Assembly (NCBI GenBank): GCA_035259345.1
Contig: DATFWK010000025.1
Span: 1-9,114, forward strand
Length of the DNA stretch: 9,114 nucleotides
Origin: DATFWK01 sp035259345
Lineage (GTDB): Bacteria > Actinomycetota > Thermoleophilia > Miltoncostaeales > Miltoncostaeaceae
Direction of reading: 5' to 3'
This document shows positions 1-7,803 of the stretch, in pieces. Under the pieces are notes generated by a model, which was not told the DNA's origin, did not search any database, and saw nothing but the letters and a program-made list of their open reading frames with translations. The translations under genes were made by a program, and so were the position numbers. How positions within the stretch are numbered: the first letter of the stretch is position 1; each line of letters opens with the position of its first letter.

Positions 1-1059
1 GAACCGGAGCACGTTGGGCTCGGGCCTGTAGCTCGCGTCGGCGAACAGGGCGCGCGGCGGGTGCTTGAACTCGACGACGGCCTCCTGGACGGTGGCCGCA
101 AGGGCCTTGCCGGCGCGGATCGAGAACGGCACCCCGGCCCACCGCCAGGAGTCGATCTCCATGGCGAGGGCCACGAAGGTCTCGGTGTCCGAGTGCGACG
201 TCACGCCCGGCTCGTCGCGGTAGCCCTCGTACTGGCCACGCACCAGCTGCGCGGGGTCGAGCGGATGCATGGCCTTCATCACCTTCACCGTCTCGTCGCG
301 CAGGGCGTCGGCGTCCTCGCTGATCGGGGGCTCCATCGCGAGCAGCGAGACCGTGTGGAGCAGGTGGTTCTGCACGACGTCCCGCAGCGTCCCGACACGA
401 TCGTAGAAGCTCCCGCGGCCCTCCACGCCGAACGACTCGGCCATCGTGACTTGCACCGAGCGGATGTAGTGACGGTTCCAGACCGGCTCGAGCATCGAGT
501 TGGCGAACCGGAAGACCATCAGGTTCTGCACCGGCTCCTTGCCCAGGAAGTGGTCGATGCGGAAGATGGCCGACTCGGGGAAGCGCTGGCGCAGGATCGC
601 GTTGAGCTGACGCGCGGAGGCGAGGTCGCGACCGAACGGCTTCTCGAGCACCACGCGCCCGGTGGCGTTGAGGCCGACCGCGGCGATGCCCTCGACGACG
701 ACCTCGAACAGCGACGGAGGGATGGCCAGGTAGACGACCGGCAGGTGCGCGCCGCCGAGGGCATCCTTGATGCGCGCGTACAGGGCCGGGTCCGAGTAGT
801 CGCCCCTGACGTAGCGCAGGAGCGCGGCGAACCCGCCCCACGCCTCGTCGTCGGGGCGGATGCCCTGCTCCGCGAGCGCCGAGCGCGCGTGGCTGCGCAG
901 GTCCTCGTCGTCCCAGTCGCTGAGCGCCACGCCGATCACCGGCACGGTGAGCCGGCCGCGCTCGTGGATCGCCCACAGCGCCGAGAAGAGCTTCTTGCGG
1001 GCGAGGTCGCCGCTGATGCCGAACAGGACCAGCGCGTCGGCGCGGTGGCCGACGGCCAT
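1..1059 (-). CDS. zwf: Glucose-6-phosphate dehydrogenase, N-terminal 353 residues (3' end outside window)
   Basis: Oxidises glucose 6-phosphate to 6-phosphogluconolactone with NAD(P)+, the first step of the oxidative pentose phosphate pathway, in the cytosol. Seen: an N-terminal nucleotide-binding motif GISGDLARKK at residues 14-23, the EKPFG substrate-site motif at 139-143, the family active-site signature RIDHFLGKE at 167-175, and QNHLLH with the expected second catalytic His at 232. The frame is open to base 1, so roughly the last 130-150 residues of a usual ~490-510 aa enzyme lie beyond the left edge. The ATG at 1059 shares its A with the gnd stop (TGATG), and no good Shine-Dalgarno precedes it, so translation is probably coupled to gnd. 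Family assignment is firm; whether it prefers NADP+ or NAD+ cannot be read from the sequence with confidence. Confidence 0.96.
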   Translation of the reverse strand, partial: MAVGHRADALVLFGISGDLARKKLFSALWAIHERGRLTVPVIGVALSDWDDEDLRSHARSALAEQGIRPDDEAWGGFAALLRYVRGDYSDPALYARIKDALGGAHLPVVYLAIPPSLFEVVVEGIAAVGLNATGRVVLEKPFGRDLASARQLNAILRQRFPESAIFRIDHFLGKEPVQNLMVFRFANSMLEPVWNRHYIRSVQVTMAESFGVEGRGSFYDRVGTLRDVVQNHLLHTVSLLAMEPPISEDADALRDETVKVMKAMHPLDPAQLVRGQYEGYRDEPGVTSHSDTETFVALAMEIDSWRWAGVPFSIRAGKALAATVQEAVVEFKHPPRALFADASYRPEPNVLRF

Positions 1060-2072
1060 CAGTTGACCGGCTCGATGTGGCCGCCAAACTGCTTGCGCAT
1101 CGCCGAGAGCAGCCGGTTCGCGAAGTCGGCCTCGCCGCGCGAGGCGAAGCGCTCGAACAGGGCGGCGGTGAGGACGTGCGCGGGCACGCCTTCCTCGATC
1201 GCCGCGGCCACCGTCCAGCGGCCCTCGCCGGAGTCCGAGACCCGGCCGGTGAACCCCGCGAGCGCCGGGTCCTCGAGCAGGCTGATCGCGACCAGGTCGA
1301 GCAGCCAGGACGAGATCACGCTGCCGCGCCGCCAGACCTCGGCGATCTCGGTCGTGTCCAGGTCGTAGCGGTAGAACTCGGGGTGGGCGAGGGGGGCGGT
1401 CTCGGCGTCGTGCGCCCGCTCGGTGGACCCGATGTTCGCCTTGTGCAGCACCTCGAGGCCCTCGGCGTAGGCGGCCATGATGCCGTACTCGATCCCGTTG
1501 TGGACCATCTTCACGAAGTGCCCGGCGCCGTTGGGGCCGCAGTGCAGGTAGCCCTGCTCGCTGGGCTTGACCCGCCCGCGGCGGCCCGGGGTGCGCGGCG
1601 CGGACGCGACCCCGGGGGCGAGCGCCCGGAAGATCGGGTCGAGCCGCCGCACGACCCGGGTCTCGCCGCCGATCATCATGCAGTAGCCGCGCTTGAGCCC
1701 GAAGACGCCGCCGCTCGTCCCGACGTCGACGAAGTGGAGCCCGCGCTCCGCGAGCGCCGCGGCACGGGCGATGTCGTCCCTGTAGTACGAGTTGCCGCCG
1801 TCGATCACGATGTCGCCGCGCTCGAGGTGCTCCGCGAGGTCGTCGATCACGGCCCCGGTCACGCCGGCCGGCACCATCACCCAGGCCGCCCTCGGCGGCT
1901 TGAGCTTTCGCGCGAAGTCCTGCATGGAGCGGGCGCCCGTGGCGCCCTCCCGCGCCATCGCCCGCACGACCTTCTGGTCACGGTCGTAGACGACGCATTC
2001 ATGGCGCGCGCGCATGAGCCGCCGGACGATGTTCGCGCCCATCCGGCCGAGTCCGACCATTCCGAGCTGCAT
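1059..2072 (-). CDS. gnd: 6-phosphogluconate dehydrogenase, decarboxylating, short NAD+-type
   Basis: Converts 6-phosphogluconate to ribulose 5-phosphate and CO2. The 337 aa length fits the short Gnd/YqeC-like subfamily rather than the ~470 aa NADP+ enzymes. Seen: Rossmann motif GLGRMG at 7-12; an Asp at residue 30 (VVYD) after the second strand, where NADP+ enzymes normally carry an Asn-Arg pair, which by family knowledge points to NAD+; IDGGNSYYRDD at 90-100; GTSGG at 118-122; and GHFVKMVHNGIEYG at 184-197 with catalytic Lys188 and Glu195 at the family's usual spacing of seven, plus His191 and Asn192. Start ATG at 2072 has a strong AAGGAGG Shine-Dalgarno at 2077-2083 that overlaps the pgi stop. 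The stop overlaps the zwf start by one base. Function is firm; cofactor choice is inferred. Confidence 0.95.
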   Translation of the reverse strand: MQLGMVGLGRMGANIVRRLMRARHECVVYDRDQKVVRAMAREGATGARSMQDFARKLKPPRAAWVMVPAGVTGAVIDDLAEHLERGDIVIDGGNSYYRDDIARAAALAERGLHFVDVGTSGGVFGLKRGYCMMIGGETRVVRRLDPIFRALAPGVASAPRTPGRRGRVKPSEQGYLHCGPNGAGHFVKMVHNGIEYGIMAAYAEGLEVLHKANIGSTERAHDAETAPLAHPEFYRYDLDTTEIAEVWRRGSVISSWLLDLVAISLLEDPALAGFTGRVSDSGEGRWTVAAAIEEGVPAHVLTAALFERFASRGEADFANRLLSAMRKQFGGHIEPVN

Positions 2073-2082
2073 GCGGCCTCCT

Positions 2083-3738
2083 TCAGTGGCGGGCGGCCCG
2101 CCGGCCGGCCCGGTAGCGGCGGATCAACGCGTTGGTGGAGCTGTCGTGGCCGAGCTCGGGCTCCTCGCCGGCGACGAGCTCGGGGATGATGCGCTTCGCG
2201 AGCACCTTGCCCAGCTCGACCCCCCACTGGTCGAACGAGTTGATGCTCCAGATCGTGCCCATCGTGAACACGCGGTGCTCGTAGAGGGCGACCAGCTGGC
2301 CGAGCGTCGCGGGCGACAGGCGGCTGGTGAGGATCGTGTTGGTCGGGCGGTTGCCGGGGAACGTGCGGTGGGGGACCAGGTCCGGCGCGACGCCCTCCGC
2401 GGCGACCTCCTCGGCCGTCTTGCCGAACGCGAGGGCCTCGGACTGCGCCAGGAAGTTCGCCATCAGGAGGTCGTGGTGGTCGCCGACCGCGTGGCTCGGC
2501 TCGATCGTCCCGATGAAGTCGCAGGGGACGAGGCGCGTGCCCTGGTGGATGAGCTGGAAGTAGGCGTGCTGCCCGTTCGTGCCGGCGGTGCCCCAGACGA
2601 TCGGGCCGGTGTCGGCCTCGGCGGGCCGCCCGGACAGCTCCACGGACTTGCCGTTGCTCTCCATGTCGAGCTGCTGGAGGTAGGCGGGCAGCCGTGCCAG
2701 GTGCTCGCTGTAGGGGACCACGGCCTGCGTCGCCGCGCCGAGAAAGTCGCCGTTCCAGACGCCGATCAGGCCGAGCAGCGCGGGCAGGTTGCGCTCGAGC
2801 GGCGCCGTGCGGAAGTGCTCGTCGATCAGGTGGAACCCGGCGAGCATCTCGCGGAAGTGCTCGGGGCCGATCGCGATCATCAGCGACAGCCCGATGGCCG
2901 AGGGGAAGCTGTAGCGCCCCCCGACCCAGTCCCAGAACTCGAACATGTTCGCCGTGTCGATGCCGAAGCGCGCGACCTCCTCGGCGTTCGTGGAGACCGC
3001 GACGAAGTGGCGGGCGACGGCCGCCTCGTCGCCGAGAGCGGCGACTGCCCACTCGCGGGCGCTGCGCGCGTTGGTCAGCGTCTCGAGCGTGGTGAAGGTC
3101 TTCGACGCGACGATGACGAGCGTCTCGGCGGGGTCGAGGTCGTGGGTGGCCTCCCAGATGTCCGTCCCGTCCACGTTCGAGACGAAGCGGAACGTGCGCG
3201 TGCGGTCCGAGAAGTCCCGCAGGGCCTCGTAGGCCATCGCCGGCCCGAGGTCCGATCCGCCGATGCCGATGTTGATGACGTTGCGGATCGGCCGGCCGGT
3301 GTGCCCGCGCCACTCCCCTGAGCGAACGCGGTCGGCGAAGGCGGACATCCGGTCGAGCACCTCGTGGACGTCCTCGACGACGTTCCGCCCGTCGACCTCG
3401 ATGACCTCGTCCCGGGGCGCCCGCAGCGCGACGTGGAGCACCGGCCGGTGCTCGGTGACGTTGATCCGATCGCCCCGGAACATCGCGTCCGTGCGCTCGC
3501 GCAGGCCGGCGCGCTCCGCGAGCGCGATCAAGAGCCGGATGGTCTCGGCCATGACGCGGTTCTTGGAGTAGTCGAGCACCAGGTCGCCGGCCTCGGCGAC
3601 CATCGCCTCGCCCCGGCCTGGTTCGTCGGCGAAGAGGTCGCGCAGGTGCCGCCGCCCGATCGCGTCGCGGTGGGCGCGGAGCGCCGCCCACTCCGGGCTC
3701 TGGGTGATCGGCAGGGCCCCGGCGCTGGTCGATGCCAT
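2083..3738 (-). CDS. pgi: Glucose-6-phosphate isomerase
   Basis: Interconverts glucose 6-phosphate and fructose 6-phosphate in the cytosol, linking glycolysis or gluconeogenesis to the pentose phosphate genes downstream. The 551 aa length matches the long bacterial/eukaryotic PGI family. Seen: the sugar-binding motif NIGIGGSDLGPAMA; PGI signature WVGGRYSFPSAIG; MESNGK at 359-364 carrying the catalytic Glu360; GQH with catalytic His391; and signature 2 around ELGKVLAKRIIPEL with catalytic Lys511, all in the order and spacing of the E. coli enzyme. Start ATG at 3738 has GGGGAG at 3745-3750, six bases upstream of the codon. The gene begins 81 bases after the sigma-factor stop, so it may have its own promoter; no clear -35/-10 pair was recognised there. 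First gene of the pgi-gnd-zwf cluster. Confidence 0.97.
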   Translation of the reverse strand: MASTSAGALPITQSPEWAALRAHRDAIGRRHLRDLFADEPGRGEAMVAEAGDLVLDYSKNRVMAETIRLLIALAERAGLRERTDAMFRGDRINVTEHRPVLHVALRAPRDEVIEVDGRNVVEDVHEVLDRMSAFADRVRSGEWRGHTGRPIRNVINIGIGGSDLGPAMAYEALRDFSDRTRTFRFVSNVDGTDIWEATHDLDPAETLVIVASKTFTTLETLTNARSAREWAVAALGDEAAVARHFVAVSTNAEEVARFGIDTANMFEFWDWVGGRYSFPSAIGLSLMIAIGPEHFREMLAGFHLIDEHFRTAPLERNLPALLGLIGVWNGDFLGAATQAVVPYSEHLARLPAYLQQLDMESNGKSVELSGRPAEADTGPIVWGTAGTNGQHAYFQLIHQGTRLVPCDFIGTIEPSHAVGDHHDLLMANFLAQSEALAFGKTAEEVAAEGVAPDLVPHRTFPGNRPTNTILTSRLSPATLGQLVALYEHRVFTMGTIWSINSFDQWGVELGKVLAKRIIPELVAGEEPELGHDSSTNALIRRYRAGRRAARH

Positions 3739-3792
3739 GGACGTCTCCCCGGTCGGTCGCGGACGCGTGCTCCGCGCGGTGCATACACCATC

Positions 3793-3816
3793 GCGGCCCC
3801 GGGGGCCACGGGCCGC
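3793..3816 (-). terminator. GC-rich hairpin between the sigma-factor gene and pgi, possible terminator
   Basis: On the minus strand GCGGCCC (3816-3810) pairs with GGGCCGC (3799-3793) across a 10-base loop, starting four bases after the sigma-factor stop. There is no T tract after it, so a classical Rho-independent terminator is not supported; high-GC actinobacteria often lack the T tract. It could instead be chance pairing in GC-rich DNA. The loop is itself GC-rich and an alternative GGCCCC/GGGGCC fold competes with it. Confidence 0.3.
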
Positions 3817-3819
3817 CGC

Positions 3820-5031
3820 TCAGGCCGCTCCCGCCACCTCCTCGAGCCGGCGCGTGAGGAACGCGCGCTCGGCCGCGGTCGGCGCAAGGGCGCGTGCGCG
3901 GCGGTAGCCGTCGGCCGCCTCGCCGGGCCGGCCGGCCCGGCGCAGCAGGTCGGCCCGCGCGGCGTGCAGCAGGTAGTAGCCGTCCAGGTCGGCGGCGAGC
4001 CCGTCGACGATGCAGAGGCCGGCCTCGGGCCCGTGGACCTCCGCGACGGCGACCGCCCGGTTGAGGACGATCACGGGCGAGGGCGCGATCGCGGCCAGGC
4101 GGCCATAGAGCGCGGCGATCTCCCGCCAGTCCGTGTCCTCCGGGCGCGCGGCCTCGGCGTGGCAGGCGGCGATCGCCGCCTGCAGCTGGTACGGGCCGGG
4201 CTGCCGCAGGGCGAGGGCGCGGTCGAGCGCCGAGCGGCCGGCGGCGATCCGCTCGCGGTCCCAGCGGGAGCGGTCCTGGTCGGCGAGCAGCACCAGGTCG
4301 CCGGACGCGTCCGTGCGGGCGAGGCGGCGGGCGTCGTGCAGCAGCATCAGGGCGACCAAGCCGTGGGCCTCGGCCTCGTCGGGCATGAGCCGGACGAGGA
4401 GGCGCCCGAGTCGGATGGCCTCCGACGACAGCGGGTCGGCCGGGACGAGGCGGGACCAGCCCTCGTTGAAGATGAGGTAGATCACGGCCAGGACGGCGTC
4501 GAGCCGCTCCGGCAGGGACGCCTCGGCCGGCACCCGCACCGGGATGCCCGCGTCGCGGACCTTGCGCTTGGCGCGCACGAGTCGCTGGGCCATCGTGGCC
4601 TCGCTCACCAGGAACGCGCGGGCGATCTCGTCGGTCTGGAGCCCGCCCACCAGGCGCAGCGTGAGCGCCACGCGGCCCTCCGCAGAGAGGGCCGGGTGGC
4701 AGCAGGTGAAGATCAGGGCCAGGCGCTCGTCCGGGATGGTCACGTCGCCGTCCTCCTCGTCGGGGACCGGGCCGAGGGCCGCGAGCCGGCCGAGCGCGTC
4801 GACCGCCCGGGCGTGGACGCGCTCGCGGCGGATGCGGTCGATGGCGCTGTTTCGGGCCGCGGTGAGGATCCACGCGCGCGGGTTCCGCGGCGAGCCGTCG
4901 CGGGGCCAGCGCTCGAGCGCGGTCGCGAACGCCTCCTGCACGGCGTCCTCGGCGCGGTCGAGGTCGCCGGTGGCGCGGGCGATGACCGCCACCGCCCGCG
5001 CCCACTCGGCGCGGAAGAGCTCCTCGACGAT
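3820..5031 (-). CDS. ECF42-type RNA polymerase sigma factor with C-terminal TPR-like extension
   Basis: Directs RNA polymerase to a small set of promoters. Read from the ATC at 5031 it is 403 residues, about twice a standard ECF sigma, as expected for the ECF42 / COG4941 group. Seen: sigma region 2 at about 4-70 (LFRAEW, GDLDRAEDAVQEAF, PRAWILTAARNSAIDRIRR); sigma region 4 at about 104-160 with helix-turn-helix TDEIARAFLVSEATMAQRL; the family block YLIFNEGW at 185-192; then a helical, Ala/Leu-rich TPR-like tail to the end. No membrane anti-sigma gene is adjacent; in this group the tail itself is thought to control activity. Start: no ATG, GTG or TTG lies in frame between the preceding gene and residue 14. 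The ATC at 5031 has GGAGGGG (5042-5036) at ideal spacing and gives the expected family N-terminus; the alternative GTG at 4992 would remove LFRAEW. The gene follows the YCII stop by 11 bases, suggesting coupling. Confidence 0.9.
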   Translation of the reverse strand: MVEELFRAEWARAVAVIARATGDLDRAEDAVQEAFATALERWPRDGSPRNPRAWILTAARNSAIDRIRRERVHARAVDALGRLAALGPVPDEEDGDVTIPDERLALIFTCCHPALSAEGRVALTLRLVGGLQTDEIARAFLVSEATMAQRLVRAKRKVRDAGIPVRVPAEASLPERLDAVLAVIYLIFNEGWSRLVPADPLSSEAIRLGRLLVRLMPDEAEAHGLVALMLLHDARRLARTDASGDLVLLADQDRSRWDRERIAAGRSALDRALALRQPGPYQLQAAIAACHAEAARPEDTDWREIAALYGRLAAIAPSPVIVLNRAVAVAEVHGPEAGLCIVDGLAADLDGYYLLHAARADLLRRAGRPGEAADGYRRARALAPTAAERAFLTRRLEEVAGAA

Positions 5032-5035
5032 CCCG

Positions 5036-5042
5036 CCCCTCC
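5036..5042 (-). promoter_or_regulatory. Shine-Dalgarno that decides the unusual sigma-factor start
   Basis: GGAGGGG directly follows the TAG stop of the YCII gene (5045-5043). Its GGAGG core ends six bases before the ATC at 5031, the normal spacing for initiation. No ATG, GTG or TTG sits at a usable distance in the sigma-factor frame, which is the main reason for calling the start at ATC. Confidence 0.6.
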
Positions 5043-5396
5043 CTACTGGTCGAAGGTCATGACCGGGCGCACCTCGATGGTCCCGAAGGGAGCACCCGGG
5101 CAGCGCGCCGCCCAGTCGAGCGCCTCGTCGAGCGAGGGCACCTCCATGAGGTAGTAGCCGCCGAGCTGCTCCTTGGTCTCGGCGAACGGGCCGTCCGTGG
5201 TCAGGGTCTTGCCGTCCCGCACGCGCACGCTGGTGGCGCTCGCCGTCGGCTGGAGGGCGTCGCCGGCCACGAGCACGCCGGCCTTCTCCATGTTCTCCGT
5301 GTAGTCGAACCAGGACTTGAGGACGGCCTGCTGCTGGTCCTCCGGCATGTCGCCGAAGCCGCCCTCCTGCCCGTAGATGAGCATCATGTACTTCAT
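5043..5396 (-). CDS. YCII-related DGPF-domain protein, ECF42 partner
   Basis: A 117 aa soluble protein of the YCII/DGPF family (a ferredoxin-like dimeric fold; biochemical role unknown). Seen: N-terminal strand MKYMMLIYG, the diagnostic DGPF motif at residues 68-71 followed by AETKEQLGGYYLMEV, and the C-terminal GTIEVRPVM strand, all typical of the family. DGPF genes are the characteristic neighbours and targets of ECF42 sigma factors, and this one lies immediately upstream of such a gene on the same strand, so the two very likely form an operon. Start: the ATG at 5396 gives the family N-terminus and has GGGAGGTG (5408-5401) in front; a longer open frame upstream to 5618 is an artefact overlapping the methyltransferase. 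Upstream lie a perfect inverted repeat and an ECF-like promoter. A specific enzymatic function cannot be assigned. Confidence 0.93.
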   Translation of the reverse strand: MKYMMLIYGQEGGFGDMPEDQQQAVLKSWFDYTENMEKAGVLVAGDALQPTASATSVRVRDGKTLTTDGPFAETKEQLGGYYLMEVPSLDEALDWAARCPGAPFGTIEVRPVMTFDQ

Positions 5397-5411
5397 CGGG
5401 CACCTCCCGTA

Positions 5412-5429
5412 AGTGTCGGTTCCGACACT
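5412..5429. promoter_or_regulatory. Perfect inverted repeat upstream of the YCII gene (candidate operator)
   Basis: AGTGTCGG-TT-CCGACACT, two 8-base arms with a 2-base centre; with a one-base bulge the symmetry extends to GTA/TAC outside. It ends four bases before the Shine-Dalgarno of the YCII gene and just downstream of the candidate -10. Such a compact palindrome at the transcription start fits a repressor operator (for example TetR- or ArsR-like dimers), but no regulator gene is visible in the window. It could also act as a short RNA hairpin if transcription begins upstream of it. Confidence 0.5.
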
Positions 5430-5431
5430 AC

Positions 5432-5458
5432 GACGAACGGCGCCCGGGGAAATCGACC
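5432..5458 (-). promoter_or_regulatory. Candidate ECF-type promoter for the YCII-sigma pair
   Basis: On the minus strand GGTCGA (5458-5453), a 17-base spacer, then CGTC (5435-5432). From memory, ECF42 promoters in Streptomyces venezuelae have TGTCGA at -35 and CG(A/T)C at -10; this pair differs by one base. The spacing suits ECF sigma factors and would place transcription start near 5425, inside the inverted repeat. This would make the sigma factor autoregulatory. Both elements are short, so a chance match in GC-rich DNA is possible. Confidence 0.4.
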
Positions 5459-5481
5459 GGGGGGCGGCCCCGGCGGCGCGA

Positions 5482-6570
5482 TCAGGGGTAGAGCCGGTAG
5501 AACCGGTAGAAGTCGTTCTCGATCGGGAGCACCTCGAAGTCGCTGAAGCCGGCGGCCGCCGCGTAGTCGCGGAGCGTGGTGGCCCGCATGACCGTGCCGG
5601 TGCCGGCGGGGTCCTCACCGACCATTCCGACGGGCAGGCAGTGGAGGATGCTGAACCCGTAGTAGAGGCGCTCGACGTCGTCGGCCGGCGGGTCGAAGGC
5701 GTCCGCCACGCGCTCGTCGCAGACGATCATCGACCCGCCCGGGGCGAGCAGCCCGCGCGCGGCGCGCAGCACGTCAACCGGCCGCGACATGTCGTGGAGC
5801 GCCTCGAACACGGTCACGAGGTCGTACCGGCCGGCGAGGCCCGGGTCGGCGGCGTCCGCCTCGTGGAACGCGACGCGGTCCTCGATGCCGCTGCCGGGAA
5901 GGAGCCTGCGCGCCCGTGCGATCGAGGCGTGGTCGAGGTCGAGGCCGTCGACGTGCACCTTCGGGTACGCCCACGCGATCGCCATGGCCGAGTGGCCGTG
6001 GCCGCAGGCGAGGTCCGCGACGCGCGCCGGGGGATCGCCGAGCAGCCGCTCGTGGACGTCCGACACCGCGGGAAGCCACTCGGTGCCGACCGAGGCCCGG
6101 AAGATCGGCCCGGTGAAGGCCGCCTGGCCGGCGTGGAGGTCCTCGCCGTAGTCCGCGTAGGGCACGCCGCCGCCCTGCCGGTACGCGCGGAGCAGCGCGT
6201 CGAGCGGGCGCAGGCACGCCACGACGAGCCGCGCCATCGGGGTCATGTCGTAGAGGCTCCCCGGGTCGGCGAGCACCTCGGCGTGCCCCGCCGGCAGGTG
6301 GAAGCGCCGCTCCGAGGGCGCCGCAGCGGCGTCGTCGACCTCGAGGATGCCGACGGCGGCCTGCTGCTCCAGCCACTCGCGGGCGTAGCGCTCGGCGACG
6401 CCGGCCTCCCGGGCGAGCTCGACCGAGGTGAGTGGCTCCGCCGCAAGGGCCCGGTAGAGCCCGAGCCGCTCGCCCAGGTAGACGCCGGCAAGCTCGAAGG
6501 TGCCGAGCGCGTTCTGGAACAGCCGCTCCACGAGCGCGTCCCGCACCAGGGCATCGGTGACGTGGGCCAT
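5482..6570 (-). CDS. SAM-dependent methyltransferase with N-terminal winged-helix domain
   Basis: A 362 aa class I methyltransferase of the Rv2258c-like type; substrate unknown. Seen: an N-terminal helical, winged-helix-like region at about 1-80 (LGLYRALAAEPLTSVELAREAGVAERYAREW and an AVGILEV wing), which in this family mediates dimerisation rather than DNA binding; a linker with the GSLYDMTP and GEDLHAGQAAF blocks; then the Rossmann domain with SAM motif I DLACGHGHS at 186-194, acidic Asp211 after strand 2 (DGLDLDHAS), motif IV-like YDLVTVFEALHDM and a post-motif GLLAPGGSMIVCDE. The usual second Gly of motif I is Ala188, a common variant. The ATG at 6570 has GGAGGTG (6581-6575). It precedes the YCII gene on the same strand with an 85-base gap, so co-transcription is possible. 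Small-molecule O-, N- or C-methylation is likely but unproven. Confidence 0.88.
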   Translation of the reverse strand: MAHVTDALVRDALVERLFQNALGTFELAGVYLGERLGLYRALAAEPLTSVELAREAGVAERYAREWLEQQAAVGILEVDDAAAAPSERRFHLPAGHAEVLADPGSLYDMTPMARLVVACLRPLDALLRAYRQGGGVPYADYGEDLHAGQAAFTGPIFRASVGTEWLPAVSDVHERLLGDPPARVADLACGHGHSAMAIAWAYPKVHVDGLDLDHASIARARRLLPGSGIEDRVAFHEADAADPGLAGRYDLVTVFEALHDMSRPVDVLRAARGLLAPGGSMIVCDERVADAFDPPADDVERLYYGFSILHCLPVGMVGEDPAGTGTVMRATTLRDYAAAAGFSDFEVLPIENDFYRFYRLYP

Positions 6571-6696
6571 CGGGCACCTCCGATTACGTGGTGGCTTATT
6601 CCGCCGTTCGCCGGAGCGTATATCGACACCCTGCTGGGGTGAAGCGGCCCAGGCGACTACAGTTCGATGGGCCCGACGACCCGAGGAGCCCGCACA
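6571..6696. promoter_or_regulatory. Divergent intergenic region between methyltransferase and aldolase genes
   Basis: The 126-base gap must hold both start regions. On the minus strand TGTCGA (6628-6623), a 16-base spacer and CGGC (6606-6603) resemble the ECF-type pair before the YCII gene, with one mismatch in the -10. On the plus strand TACAGT (6658-6663) could be a -10 for the aldolase gene, but no -35 of fair quality sits 16-19 bases upstream. A GAGGAG Shine-Dalgarno for the aldolase is at 6683-6688. The region between 6600 and 6630 is the least GC-rich part (tatatc). Confidence 0.35.
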
Positions 6697-7781
<1,085 letters not shown>

Positions 7782-7782
<1 letters not shown>

Positions 7783-7802
7783 CGGCCGCCGCCCCGGGCC
7801 GC
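7782..7802 (+). other. GC hairpin in the 21-base gap after the aldolase gene
   Basis: GCGGCC (7782-7787) can pair with GGCCGC (7797-7802) over a 9-base loop. It fills the gap between the aldolase stop and the ATG of the next gene, which has no recognisable Shine-Dalgarno. It may lower expression of the downstream gene or act as a weak terminator; there is no T tract, and in such GC-rich DNA it may be chance. Confidence 0.25.
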
Positions 7803-7803
7803 G

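Noticed and set aside
61..1368. Long plus-strand open frame opposite zwf and gnd (and similar ones at 1077-2189, 2014-3321, 3364-5154 and 5413-6642)
   Set aside because: All are antisense to genes with strong family motifs, show Arg/Val/Asp/Gly-rich low-complexity translations and have no domain signature.
3739..3792. A sigma-70-like promoter for pgi (TATGCA near 3781-3786 on the minus strand)
   Set aside because: No -35-like hexamer lies 16-19 bases upstream, and the -10 match is weak.
1877..5005. A 1042-codon open frame on the minus strand across pgi, gnd and the sigma factor
   Set aside because: It is a shadow frame: low-complexity Arg/Pro/Gly/Ala composition, no recognisable domain, and it overlaps three genes with clear catalytic motifs in another frame. 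Very GC-rich DNA rarely contains stop codons.
5032..5403. Upstream extension of the sigma-factor frame through the YCII gene, or a natural YCII-sigma fusion
   Set aside because: The YCII frame ends in its own TAG at 5045-5043 and the sigma factor is in a different frame; the extension translates to low-complexity sequence.
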